NCBI GenBank assembly: GCA_900544645.1
Contig: UQWG01000017.1
Location: 1 to 34,571 of the forward strand
DNA length: 34,571 bases
Reading direction: 5' to 3'
From: an uncultured Collinsella sp.
Lineage (GTDB): Bacteria; Actinomycetota; Coriobacteriia; Coriobacteriales; Coriobacteriaceae
The first letter of the stretch is position 1; each line of letters starts with the position of its first letter. The notes under the pieces are model-generated. The model made no database searches. It saw nothing but the letters and a program-made list of their open reading frames with translations, and had not been told where the DNA came from. Both the position numbers and the translations under genes were made by a program. Positions 7,887 to 15,367 of the stretch are shown piece by piece.

Positions 7887-8420
7887 TTACTTCAGTGCGT
7901 CGGCGCGCAGATCGACGCCGGCGGATTCGAATACGAGCGTGCGGTCGTACCACCGCTCCCTTTTAATGCTCCACGCGGCGCAGGCGGTGTCCTCGTCGAG
8001 CGCATCAACGGGCACGTCGTAGGTGTACTTGCCTTCCGCGTTTTCCACATAGGGGATGAAGTCGGCCTCGCTTGCGGCGGCAGCCTCGTCGCCCGTGCCC
8101 ATGAAGAGCTTGCCGTAGCCCGTGCCGGAAAGCGTCATCACGCAGTGCATGGAGCCGTTTTCCACGATGAGCTGGGCGTCCACAATCCTGAACATGTTCG
8201 AGCTGGAATCTACGGTGATCGGATAGGTGCCGTCGGCCACCTTGTCGGCGGTGATGGGGGCAGCGCTTGCGCCCTCGGGCGCATCGGCCGCCTGTTCGGT
8301 CTTTTCCTGGGAATCGGCATCGCTTGCCTTTGCGCTGTCGATTGAATTTCCGCCGCAGCCGGCGAGCGAGAACGCGAAAAGCGCCGCCGACAGGGCGAAG
8401 GCGAGGGTTTTCTTCAACAT
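7887..8420 (-). CDS. Small lipoprotein with a beta-domain related to that in the binding protein
   Basis: A 177-residue protein starting at ATG 8420 (MLKKTLAFA), with GGAAAGGA eight bases before; the frame is open further upstream but that part lacks signal character. Signal peptide and lipobox LAGC put the mature protein on the outer face of the membrane. An acidic Ser/Ala-rich linker leads to one domain of about 115 residues with the pattern DGTYPITVDSSSNMF, VENGSMHCVMTLSGTGYGKL and YTYDVPVDALDEDTACAAWS. Its layout echoes the N-terminal domain of the binding protein encoded 4 bases downstream. No enzyme motif is seen. A cell-surface ligand-binding or relay role in the same uptake system is inferred; haem-binding NEAT domains are a possible distant comparison only. 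Confidence 0.65.
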   Translation of the reverse strand: MLKKTLAFALSAALFAFSLAGCGGNSIDSAKASDADSQEKTEQAADAPEGASAAPITADKVADGTYPITVDSSSNMFRIVDAQLIVENGSMHCVMTLSGTGYGKLFMGTGDEAAAASEADFIPYVENAEGKYTYDVPVDALDEDTACAAWSIKRERWYDRTLVFESAGVDLRADALK

Positions 8421-8483
8421 GGAGGGGTTCCTTTCCATCGCTTCGACCGCCCGCGCCGTGCGGTGGGCGGGCGGGATGCGAAT

Positions 8484-8528
8484 GCAACGGGCATGCGCCG
8501 TCAGTCGGGGAAGGCGCATGCCCGTTGC
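8484..8528. other. Long perfect hairpin between cbiK-like gene and transporter genes
   Basis: A perfect 16-bp inverted repeat, 8484-8499 (GCAACGGGCATGCGCC) and 8513-8528, with a 13-base loop, lies in the 144-base gap between the CbiK-like gene and the small lipoprotein. There is no T-tract on either strand. It could be an RNA-stabilising or processing hairpin that separates CbiK output from transporter output, or a weak terminator. Confidence 0.7.
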
Positions 8529-8564
8529 ACGGGGACGCGACCGGCGCCCCCGTGCGCGGCGAGT

Positions 8565-9491
8565 TTACAGCTTGGCGATGGCGTCGTCCACGTGCGAGAC
8601 GTAGATGTCGTCGACCGCGACGTTCTGTCCCAGACCCTGGAGCAGGCACGTCACTTCGAAGCCGGCGGCCACGAACTTCGCAGCCCAGCTGTCGGGGTCG
8701 GTCTCGTCTGCCATGTCGTTGTTCGCGTGGTCGCCCGCGACCACCATGAACGGCGCGAGCACGGCCTTCTTGTAGCCTGCGGCGCTCGCGGCGGCGATAA
8801 CATCCTCGCAGGTCGGTTCAGCCTCGACGGTGCCGACGAAGAACTGCGTCAAGCCCTCGTTCTTAAACACTTCCTGCATCTTGGCATAGTCGGCGTTGGA
8901 ATCGGCTTCGGTGCCGTGGCCCATGAGGCACAGCGCCGTCTTGCCGTCGTCGAAGGACGCCATGTTCTCCTTAATGGCTGCGGCCACCTTCTTGTAGTCG
9001 TCGTCGGAGGTGAGCAGCGGGTCGCCGAGCGAGATTTTGTCGAACTTGTCGGCGTACTTGTCGAGCTCGTCTTTCACGTCGGTGTATTCCAGGCCACCCA
9101 TGAGATGCGTCGGCTGCACGACGATTTCCTTCACGCCGTCTTCCACGCAGCGGTCGAGCGCCTCGGTCATGTTGTCGATCGTGATGCCGTCGCGCTTCTT
9201 CAGCTTGTCGATGATGATCTGCGCGGTGAAGGCGCGGCGGATGTCGTAGTCCTGCCAGTACTTCTCGCGGATAGCGTCTTCGATGGCGCCGATGGTGATG
9301 TGGCGCGAGTCGTTGTAGCTCGTGCCGAAGCTCGTGACGAGGATGACCGGCTTCACGGCCTTCTCCTTTTCACTCGATTTCTCGGAACTCGCGGAGGTGT
9401 TGGAGCAGCCCGCGAGCGCGACTCCGGCGAGCGCGACGGCTCCGGTTGCTGCGGCGCCCATGAAGCCGCGGCGTGACATCTGGTCGGACAT
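8565..9491 (-). CDS. cbiK: Exported lipoprotein CbiK, anaerobic cobaltochelatase family
   Basis: CbiK inserts cobalt into sirohydrochlorin, an early step of the anaerobic B12 pathway. This 308-residue protein has the family core: SFGTSY, RRAFTAQIIIDKL, VQPTHLMGGLEY (His129), LMGHGTEADSNADY (His192) and VAGDHANNDM (His255); conserved histidines bind metal in this family. Unlike the cytoplasmic Salmonella enzyme it begins with a twin-arginine motif (SRRGFM, residues 6-11) and a lipobox LAGC (Cys29), so it should be a lipoprotein outside the membrane. The start ATG 9491 follows AAAGGA. It is the first gene behind the cobalamin riboswitch, ahead of a BtuFCD-type importer. Either it metallates an exported or environmental tetrapyrrole, or it serves haem or corrinoid handling rather than core B12 synthesis. 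Confidence 0.85.
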   Translation of the reverse strand: MSDQMSRRGFMGAAATGAVALAGVALAGCSNTSASSEKSSEKEKAVKPVILVTSFGTSYNDSRHITIGAIEDAIREKYWQDYDIRRAFTAQIIIDKLKKRDGITIDNMTEALDRCVEDGVKEIVVQPTHLMGGLEYTDVKDELDKYADKFDKISLGDPLLTSDDDYKKVAAAIKENMASFDDGKTALCLMGHGTEADSNADYAKMQEVFKNEGLTQFFVGTVEAEPTCEDVIAAASAAGYKKAVLAPFMVVAGDHANNDMADETDPDSWAAKFVAAGFEVTCLLQGLGQNVAVDDIYVSHVDDAIAKL

Positions 9492-9512
9492 GGTTTTTCC
9501 TTTCCTCGATTT

Positions 9513-9606
9513 GCCGGTCCCCCGGCGACAGTTGCTTGTCGGCACAAGCGAAAGAAAAGCGCACCCCTCGGGGTTCACAAGGAGCTAACGCCACGGCGAT
9601 GCCGTG
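9513..9606 (-). promoter_or_regulatory. Expression-platform hairpins between riboswitch and cbiK start
   Basis: Three short perfect hairpins lie in the leader: 9592-9606 (CACGGC/GCCGTG), 9534-9549 (GCTTGT/ACAAGC with a 4-base loop) and 9513-9526 (GCCGG/CCGGC with a 4-base loop). The last ends about 10 bases before the ribosome binding site. They are candidates for the switch that couples cobalamin binding to transcription or translation. No clear long T-tract is present, so translational control is somewhat favoured. Confidence 0.45.
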
Positions 9607-9609
9607 AGG

Positions 9610-9740
9610 AAAAGGCGAAGCAGTCTGGCTTGGGGCGCGAGGCGGTTCGCCCGCGCGTTCTATACAGTAATGTCCCTTGCCCAGGATTCCCACCTGGTTC
9701 CCTCCGCAAGCCAGCGCGGGCTGTGCGGGCGCCGCGCCGG
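9610..9740 (-). promoter_or_regulatory. Cobalamin riboswitch (minus strand, upstream of cbiK-like gene)
   Basis: Read on the minus strand, the leader carries the conserved cobalamin aptamer core: GGAGGGAACCAGGTG, then GGAATCCTGG, then AAGGGACATTACTGTA (about 9705-9661), and further on the B12-box-like AGCCAGACTGC (about 9632-9620). Spacing and order fit the class. It precedes the leftward operon for the CbiK-like lipoprotein and the importer, predicting repression when cobalamin is plentiful. It was identified by eye from consensus; no covariance search was run. Confidence 0.75.
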
Positions 9741-9800
9741 TCATTTCCTTTTATCCGATTGTCATATGCTCGTTGCCGAATCTTTTACTATGATAGTGGG
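9741..9800. promoter_or_regulatory. AT-rich divergent promoter region
   Basis: This is the only AT-rich pocket in the spacer between the divergent operons. It holds TTGTCA (9759-9764) and TATGAT (9789-9794) on the plus strand, and GATAAA-like sequence on the minus strand, but no pair at standard spacing. Both operons must be transcribed from about here. The remaining plus-strand leader, 9800-9949, shows no second cobalamin aptamer. Confidence 0.35.
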
Positions 9801-9949
9801 CACTTGTGAACGTGTCAAAGCCAGGGCGGGCGGCATTGCGCCTCCTGCCTGCGTATTTGCGCCGATTGCCGCCGCAGAAGCCGTGTTTTGCCCGCTGCGC
9901 GAAGGGCGGCGTAAACGGTTGCGATGAGAAACGGGAAGGGAAGGCTCGG

Positions 9950-10741
9950 ATGATTCATATCGTTGGCGCAGGCTCGGGCGCCGCCGACCTTATCACGCTG
10001 CGCGGGGCGCGCCTTCTGCGCGCGGCCGACGTGGTCGTTTGGGCGGGAAGCCTTGTGAACCCCGAGCTGCTCGCTGAGTGCAAGGAATCCTGCATCGTCT
10101 ACGACAGCGCGCACATGACCTTGGAGGAAGTGCTCGACGTGATGTGCGCGGCGGATGCGCGGGGCGAGGAAGTGGTGCGCCTGCACACGGGCGACCCGTG
10201 CCTGTACGGCGCCATCCAGGAGCAGATGGACGCACTCGACGCGCGCGGCGTGGACTACGAGGTGGTGCCCGGCGTGTCGAGCTTTTGCGGTGCCGCGGCG
10301 GCGCTTCGCCAGGAATACACGCTGCCGGGAATCAGCCAGTCGGTCGTGATCACGCGGCTTTCCGGACGTACCCCCATGCCCGCGGGCGAGGGCATGCGCA
10401 CCATGGCGGAAAGCGGCTCGACTATGGTCATCTTCCTGAGCTCGGGTATGCTCGCCGAGCTTTCCGCCGAGCTTTTGGCCGCGGGCCGCAGCTCCGATGA
10501 GCCGGCGGCGCTCGTGTACAAGGCGACCTGGCCTGAGGAGCGCGTGGTGCGATGCACAGTGGGCACGCTCGCCGATGCGGGCGCGCGAGAGGGCATCGAC
10601 CGCACGGCGCTCGTGGTGGTGGGCCGCGTGCTCGGAGCTCGCGGCAGGCTTGCACACAACGGCGCGCAAGCGGAGTCGTACGAGCGCAGCAAGCTTTACG
10701 ACCCTTCGTTTTCCACGGGGTATCGGAAGGCGAGCAGCTAG
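9950..10741 (+). CDS. cbiF: Cobalt-precorrin-4 C11-methyltransferase
   Basis: SAM-dependent methyltransferase adding the C11 methyl group on the anaerobic corrin pathway, cytoplasmic. At 263 residues it has the usual length. Family motifs: IHIVGAGSGAADLITLRGA at the N-terminus, AGSLVNPELL, VRLHTGDPCLYGAIQEQM (the GDP loop that binds SAM), VVPGVSSF, and TRLSGRTPMP. The start ATG 9950 has GGGAAGG upstream; an earlier in-frame GTG at 9806 only adds a non-conserved tail. First gene of the 17-gene rightward operon; cbiD starts 1 base after its stop. Confidence 0.95.
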   Translation: MIHIVGAGSGAADLITLRGARLLRAADVVVWAGSLVNPELLAECKESCIVYDSAHMTLEEVLDVMCAADARGEEVVRLHTGDPCLYGAIQEQMDALDARGVDYEVVPGVSSFCGAAAALRQEYTLPGISQSVVITRLSGRTPMPAGEGMRTMAESGSTMVIFLSSGMLAELSAELLAAGRSSDEPAALVYKATWPEERVVRCTVGTLADAGAREGIDRTALVVVGRVLGARGRLAHNGAQAESYERSKLYDPSFSTGYRKASS

Positions 10742-10742
10742 C

Positions 10743-11927
10743 GTGGCCTTCGAGCACTACATATATACCGGGACGACCCGCCTGCGCTGCGGCTACACCA
10801 CGGGGAGCTGCGCCGCGCTCGCGGCGAAGGCGGCCTGCGAGATGCTTTTGTCACGAAAGCCCGTCGGCCGCGTGTCGATCGTCACCCCCGGCGGGCTGCC
10901 CGTCGAGGCGAACGTGGTCGACGCATGCATCGGCGAGGGGTGCGCCCAGTGCGCCGTGCGAAAGGACGCAGGCGACGATGCCGATGTGACTGACGGCGTA
11001 CTCGTGTACGCGCACGTGGAACATGCGGGGTCGGGCACGGGTGCTGCGGGCAGCAAGGACGTGCCCGCGCGCGAATCGGAAGTTTCCGTCGATGGCGGCG
11101 TGGGCGTGGGGCGCGTGACATTGCCCGGGCTCGAGCAGCCGGTGGGGGCGGCCGCCATCAACGCGACGCCGCGCGCGATGATCACTTCGGCGGTGCGCGA
11201 GGTGTGCGCCGCGCACGGCTTTTCTGGAAATATTGCTGTGACGATTTCGGTACCCGAGGGTGTTGCCCTTGCCAAAAAGACCTTCAACTCGCATCTGGGG
11301 ATAGAGGGCGGCATCTCCATCCTGGGCACGACGGGCATCGTCGAGCCGCGCAGCCTCGCTGCCTTGCGCGACAGCATCGAGCTCGAGATCCGGCAGCATG
11401 CGGCTATGGGGCGGCGCGGAGTCGTGCTCACGCCCGGCAACTACGGCGGGCAGTTCATCTCGGGGCATTTCCACCTAAACGGTGCGCCGGTGGTCTTCAT
11501 CTCCAACTTTGTGGGCGATGCGATTGACTGCTGCGTTCGCGAGGGATTTACCAATGTCCTTCTTGTGGGACACATCGGCAAGTTGGTGAAGGTCGCGGGC
11601 GGCATCATGGACACCCATTCGCGTACCGCCGACTGCCGCGCGGAGATTCTGGCCGCCCACGCGGCCATGGCCGGCGCGGGCGCGAAGACCGTGCGCGAGA
11701 TCATGTCGTCCGTCACGACCACGGCGGCGCTCGAGGTAATCGAGGCCGCCGGCGTTGGGGACGCTGCGCGCGCCTCGCTCGCTGCGGCAATCGAGGACAG
11801 GTTGCGCCGCCGCGCGGCGGGCGCATGCGACATCGCCGCGGTCGTGTTCGACGCGGAGCGCCGTGAGCTTTTCCGCACGTCGGGCGCCGATGCGGTTATC
11901 GGGGAATTGGGGGCGACGTATGAGTAA
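10743..11927 (+). CDS. cbiD: Cobalt-precorrin-5B C1-methyltransferase
   Basis: Methylates C1 of the corrin ring in the anaerobic route. The protein is 394 residues from a GTG start one base after the cbiF stop. The N-terminal family signature LRCGYTTGSCAALAAKAA is intact. The middle has VGVGRVTLPGLEQPVGAAAIN, and later come ILGTTGIVEPRS, TPGNYGGQF and the NFVGDAID region with LVGHIGKLVKVAGGIMDTHS. An insertion of about 25 residues (about 80-105, Gly/Ala/Ser-rich) separates the first two blocks. Its last 8 bases overlap the start of the cbiL remnant. Confidence 0.93.
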   Translation: MAFEHYIYTGTTRLRCGYTTGSCAALAAKAACEMLLSRKPVGRVSIVTPGGLPVEANVVDACIGEGCAQCAVRKDAGDDADVTDGVLVYAHVEHAGSGTGAAGSKDVPARESEVSVDGGVGVGRVTLPGLEQPVGAAAINATPRAMITSAVREVCAAHGFSGNIAVTISVPEGVALAKKTFNSHLGIEGGISILGTTGIVEPRSLAALRDSIELEIRQHAAMGRRGVVLTPGNYGGQFISGHFHLNGAPVVFISNFVGDAIDCCVREGFTNVLLVGHIGKLVKVAGGIMDTHSRTADCRAEILAAHAAMAGAGAKTVREIMSSVTTTAALEVIEAAGVGDAARASLAAAIEDRLRRRAAGACDIAAVVFDAERRELFRTSGADAVIGELGATYE

Positions 11928-12153
11928 AGGCGTGCTGTACGGGGTGCGCCGCGTAATCGGCTGGTCGGGGACGAAGGTGGTCATGAAGGCGCGCCGCTCG
12001 CTTGCGGACACGAAGCGCATCCTTCACGAGGAGGGCGCCTTCGACGGTGCCGAGCTCGTTGAGGACTGTGGGCTTCCGGGCGAGCGCGTGTACCGCTCGC
12101 TCGTCGATGTGCCCGATCGGGGCAGCTACTTCTCGACGATGGTGGTGCGCTAG
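11920..12153 (+). pseudogene. cbiL: Remnant of cobalt-precorrin-2 C20-methyltransferase (CbiL), internally deleted
   Basis: A 77-codon ORF. Its first nine residues, MSKGVLYGV, match how CbiL/CobI proteins begin, just before the GVGPGDPE SAM loop. Its last 60 or so residues (GTKVVMKARRSLADTKRIL, CGLPGERVYRSL, SYFSTMVVR) match the C-terminal end of the same family. The roughly 150 residues between, including the SAM-binding and active-site loops of a normal protein of about 230 residues, are missing in frame. ATG 11920 overlaps the cbiD stop and cbiG begins immediately after the TAG, so operon spacing is preserved. It cannot be a working methyltransferase on its own. The alternative, a small protein with a new function, is less likely. 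Confidence 0.75.
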
Positions 12154-13287
12154 ATGAGGATTTCCTGCATAGCGTTCACTGAGAGGGGGTATGCGTTGGC
12201 GGAGCGCACCGCACGCGCGCTTTCCGACTGCGCGCAGACAGGTGAAGATGACCCTGGCTGGGACGTTTCCGTTTCGCGCGGGTTCGGCGAGGGGAAGGCC
12301 GACCTGCGCGCATGGACGGCGCTCGCGTGGGAAGCGTCGGACGCGCTTCTGTTCGTGGGCGCGGCGGGCATCGCCGTGCGGGCGATTGCGCCGCATGTCG
12401 CCTCGAAGGCAACCGATTCCGCGGTTGTGGTGATCGACGAAGCGGGGCGCTTTGCCGTCCCGCTTTTGTCGGGGCATTTGGGCGGTGCGAACGAGCTTGC
12501 GAAAACTGTGGCACGCGCGGTAGGGGCCATCCCCGTCATCACCACGGCGACCGACGTCCGCGGCGTGTGGGCGGTGGATACGTGGGCGCGCTGCGCGGGG
12601 CTCGCCGTTTCGAATCCCGAGGCCATCAAGCGAGTGTCGGCGCGGCTGCTTTCGGGCGGGCGCGTGGCGCTCTATTCCGACATGCCGATTTCGGGACAGC
12701 CGCCTGAGGGGGTTGACATTGCGTCCGACCGCGCTCGGGCCGATATCGTCGTGTCGCCGTTCGCTGGCGCGAATGCTGGTGCGTCCGTTCGCGCGGCGGA
12801 GACAACGGGCGAGGTCGTGCCCGCCGGTGAAACGGGGAAGCCGGCGGGCGTGCGGGCGCAGGCGCCTGCGCCCGAGCCGCTTCGCCTTGTCGTGCCCTGC
12901 ATCGTTGCGGGCATAGGGTGCCGTCGCGGTGCGTGCGCCGAAGCGATCGGGGAGGCGTTTCTTCTCGCGTGCGGGCAGGCGGGTATCTCGCCTTCGGCCG
13001 TGCGCAAGGCGGCGACGATCGACGTGAAGGCGCACGAGGAGGGTCTGCTCGCCTTCTGCCGCGCGCGCAATATCCCGCTTGCGACGTATTCCGCAGATGA
13101 GTTGTCGCAGGTCGAAGGCAGCGTTTCGCCATCTGATTTCGTGCGCGCGACGGTGGGGGTCGACAACGTGTGCGAGCGCGCGGCGCTCGCGGACGGGGGC
13201 AAACTTATCTTCCCGAAGCTCGCTCACGGCGGCGTGACCGTCGCGTTTTCCAAGGTAACTATCAAACTTTCTTTTAAGGAGCGGTGA
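12154..13287 (+). CDS. cbiG: Cobalt-precorrin-5A hydrolase
   Basis: Opens the delta-lactone ring of cobalt-precorrin-5A and releases acetaldehyde in the anaerobic ring contraction. At 377 residues it has the usual length. The N-terminal domain has FVGAAGIAVRAIAP and the hallmark LLSGHLGGANELA, then ITTATDVRGVWAVD. A variable Ala/Gly/Thr-rich linker lies at about residues 205-245. The C-terminal CbiG domain starts VAGIGCRRGACAEAI and continues ATIDVKAHEEGLLAF and YSADELSQVEG. ATG directly follows the TAG of the cbiL remnant; the ribosome binding site is weak, suggesting translational coupling. Confidence 0.93.
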   Translation: MRISCIAFTERGYALAERTARALSDCAQTGEDDPGWDVSVSRGFGEGKADLRAWTALAWEASDALLFVGAAGIAVRAIAPHVASKATDSAVVVIDEAGRFAVPLLSGHLGGANELAKTVARAVGAIPVITTATDVRGVWAVDTWARCAGLAVSNPEAIKRVSARLLSGGRVALYSDMPISGQPPEGVDIASDRARADIVVSPFAGANAGASVRAAETTGEVVPAGETGKPAGVRAQAPAPEPLRLVVPCIVAGIGCRRGACAEAIGEAFLLACGQAGISPSAVRKAATIDVKAHEEGLLAFCRARNIPLATYSADELSQVEGSVSPSDFVRATVGVDNVCERAALADGGKLIFPKLAHGGVTVAFSKVTIKLSFKER

Positions 13288-14030
13288 TGGGAAAGCTCTT
13301 CGTGGTGGGGGTCGGCCCGGGCGGCCCCGACGGCATGACGATTGCGGCCCGGCGCGCGCTCGAGGCGGCCGACATCGTTGTGGGGTACACAAAATACGTG
13401 GAGCTCGCGCTCGCCGCCGTGCCCGACGCGGCGCATCTCGCGACGCCGATGATGCACGAGGTCGAACGGTGCCGCCTGGCGCTTTCGCGCGCGCAGAGCG
13501 GAGAAGCCGTGGCGCTCGTGTGCAGCGGTGACGCGGGCGTGTACGGCATGGCGAGCCCCGTGCTGGAGCTTGCGGAGGACTACCCCGATGTAGACGTGGA
13601 AGTTATCGCCGGGGCCACCGCGGCTCAGAGCGGGTCGGCGGTGCTCGGTGCCCCGCTTGCCCACGACTTCGCGGTCGTGTCGCTCTCCGACCTGCTCACG
13701 CCGTGGGAGGTCATCGAGCGCAGGCTCGCCGCCGTCGCGAATGCCGACTTCTGCATCTGTTTGTACAACCCGCGCAGCAGAAAGCGCGCCGACAGGCTCT
13801 CACGCGCGGCGAAGATTATGCTCGAATGGAAGGCCCCCGACACGCTCTGCGGCTGGGTACGCAACATCGGGCGCGAGGGGCAGCAGTCGGGCATGTGCAG
13901 GCTCTCTGAGCTGGGGGAGATCGACGCCGACATGTTCACCACCGTGTTCGTCGGCAACGCGGACACGAAGCGCGTAGACGGCCGTATGGTCACGCCGCGC
14001 GGGTATCGGGAGATTCCATGCGAAAGGTAA
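13287..14030 (+). CDS. cbiH: Cobalt-precorrin-3 C17-methyltransferase
   Basis: Methylates C17 and drives ring contraction. The protein has 247 residues with motifs KLFVVGVGPGGPDGMT, VALVCSGDAGVYGMASP, VIAGATAAQSGSAVLGAPL and HDFAVVSLSDLLTPWEVI, all typical of CbiH/CobJ, and YNPRSRKR later. ATG 13287 overlaps the cbiG stop by one base and has AAGGAG five bases before; a GTG at 13284 is too close to that site. It is a stand-alone CbiH without the extra C-terminal ferredoxin-like part found in some relatives. Confidence 0.93.
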   Translation: MGKLFVVGVGPGGPDGMTIAARRALEAADIVVGYTKYVELALAAVPDAAHLATPMMHEVERCRLALSRAQSGEAVALVCSGDAGVYGMASPVLELAEDYPDVDVEVIAGATAAQSGSAVLGAPLAHDFAVVSLSDLLTPWEVIERRLAAVANADFCICLYNPRSRKRADRLSRAAKIMLEWKAPDTLCGWVRNIGREGQQSGMCRLSELGEIDADMFTTVFVGNADTKRVDGRMVTPRGYREIPCER

Positions 14031-15367
14031 CGATCATCGGGGCGGGGCCCGGAAACCCCGACTTGCTCTCGCGCTCGGCGCTCGACGCGATCGGCATCGC
14101 CGACGTGGTCATCGGCGCTCATCGCGCGCTTGCCGGCATCGACGTACCGCCCGACGTGGTGAGATACGAGCTCGTGAAGACGGCGGACATCGTCGCCGCG
14201 CTCACCGATGCGGCGTCGTGGCGGCGCGCCGTGGTCGTGATGACGGGCGATGTGGGGCTGTTCAGCGGCGCGCGCCGCCTGGTGGAGGCGCTCTCCGGCG
14301 ATGCGCAGGTGGACGTGCGCGTCATTCCCGGCATAAGCTCAGCGTCGTATCTCGCCGCGCGTCTCGCGCGTCCATGGCAGGATTGGCGCTTCGCGAGCGC
14401 TCACGGCGTGGCGTGCGACATCGTGGCCGAGGCCGAGCGCGCAGGTGAGCTCTTCCTCGCCACGTCGGGCGGGGAAGACCCCTCGCGGCTTTCGGGCGAG
14501 CTTGTGCAGGCGGGCTTCGGGGACGCGCGCGTGACGGTGGCCGAGCGCCTGTCGTACCCCGACGAGCGCATCACCTGTGCGACCGCAAGTGAAATCGCAG
14601 GTCAGACGTTCGACGACTTGAACGTGATGCTTATCGATTTCGCAGGCGGCGCCGGGTCGCCTGCGGGCTCTAGCGCAGCCTCCGAGGCGCCGGCCGGCGC
14701 GTCGGCGCCCGCGGCGGCTTCTTCTGCGGCGGACTCTGCGGGCGCATCCCGTGCCGCGAGCTCCCGCTGGCCGTACGCTTCCTCGGGCATTCCCGACGAG
14801 CTCTTCATCCGCGGCGACGTTCCCATGACCAAGCAGGAGGTGCGCGCCGTCGCGCTCGCGAAGCTGCGCCTTACCGCGACCGACACCGTGTGGGACGTCG
14901 GCGCCGGCACGGGGAGCGTATCGATCGAGGCGGCGCTCGTCGCGCGAGCGGGGTCGGTATGGGCGGTCGAGCGCAACGCGACCGGCGTGCGGCTCATCCG
15001 AGAGAACGCGGATGCATTCGGGTGCGGCAACGTGCATGCGGTCCCCGGCGTCGCCCCCGAAGCGCTCGCGAAACTGCCCGTCCCCGACGCCGTGTTCGTC
15101 GGCGGGAGCGCGGGCGAGCTTCCCTCCATTGTGGAGGCGGCGCTCGAGAAGAACTCGCAGGTTCGCCTGTGCGTGCCATGCGTCACCGTTGAGACGCTCA
15201 CCGAGGCGTGTGCGCTCCTCTCGGGTTCGCGCTTTAAGGGGTTCGAGGCGTGCCAGGTGTTGGCCGCCCGCGCCGAGGCTGTAGGCTCGCACCATCTTAT
15301 GAAGGCGCAAAACCCCGTGTTCCTCGTCAGCGCGCGTGGTGCAGGTGGGGAAGGCGGCGCCCGGTGA
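14018..15367 (+). CDS. cbiET: Fused cobalt-precorrin-7 C5-methyltransferase / C15-methyltransferase (decarboxylating)
   Basis: One polypeptide with both halves of the CobL-like reaction. The CbiE tetrapyrrole methylase is at residues 1-208 (KVTIIGAGPGNPDLLS, MTGDVGLFSGARRL, VIPGISSASYLAARL). The CbiT half, about 258-449, is a class I methyltransferase (GDVPMTKQEVRAVALAKL; SAM loop DVGAGTGSVSIEAA from 293). Between them is a low-complexity Ala/Ser/Gly linker, about 209-257, longer than in many fusions. It methylates C5 and C15 and decarboxylates the C12 acetate. The start at 14018 overlaps cbiH by 13 bases, with GGGAG just ahead. Confidence 0.93.
   Translation: MRKVTIIGAGPGNPDLLSRSALDAIGIADVVIGAHRALAGIDVPPDVVRYELVKTADIVAALTDAASWRRAVVVMTGDVGLFSGARRLVEALSGDAQVDVRVIPGISSASYLAARLARPWQDWRFASAHGVACDIVAEAERAGELFLATSGGEDPSRLSGELVQAGFGDARVTVAERLSYPDERITCATASEIAGQTFDDLNVMLIDFAGGAGSPAGSSAASEAPAGASAPAAASSAADSAGASRAASSRWPYASSGIPDELFIRGDVPMTKQEVRAVALAKLRLTATDTVWDVGAGTGSVSIEAALVARAGSVWAVERNATGVRLIRENADAFGCGNVHAVPGVAPEALAKLPVPDAVFVGGSAGELPSIVEAALEKNSQVRLCVPCVTVETLTEACALLSGSRFKGFEACQVLAARAEAVGSHHLMKAQNPVFLVSARGAGGEGGAR

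Noticed and set aside
9800..9949. Possible second cobalamin riboswitch before cbiF
   Set aside because: AAGCCAGGGC resembles part of a B12 box, but no GGGAA, GGTG or ACTGT core elements occur in order on this strand.
9806..9949. N-terminal extension of cbiF from GTG 9806
   Set aside because: The added 48 residues are not part of the family, and ATG 9950 has a good ribosome binding site.
11896..13392. A 498-codon open frame on the minus strand opposite cbiG and its neighbours
   Set aside because: It is antisense to clearly recognisable cbiG/cbiH genes, is rich in Arg/Pro/His as expected from reverse reading of GC-rich codons, and has no family motif.
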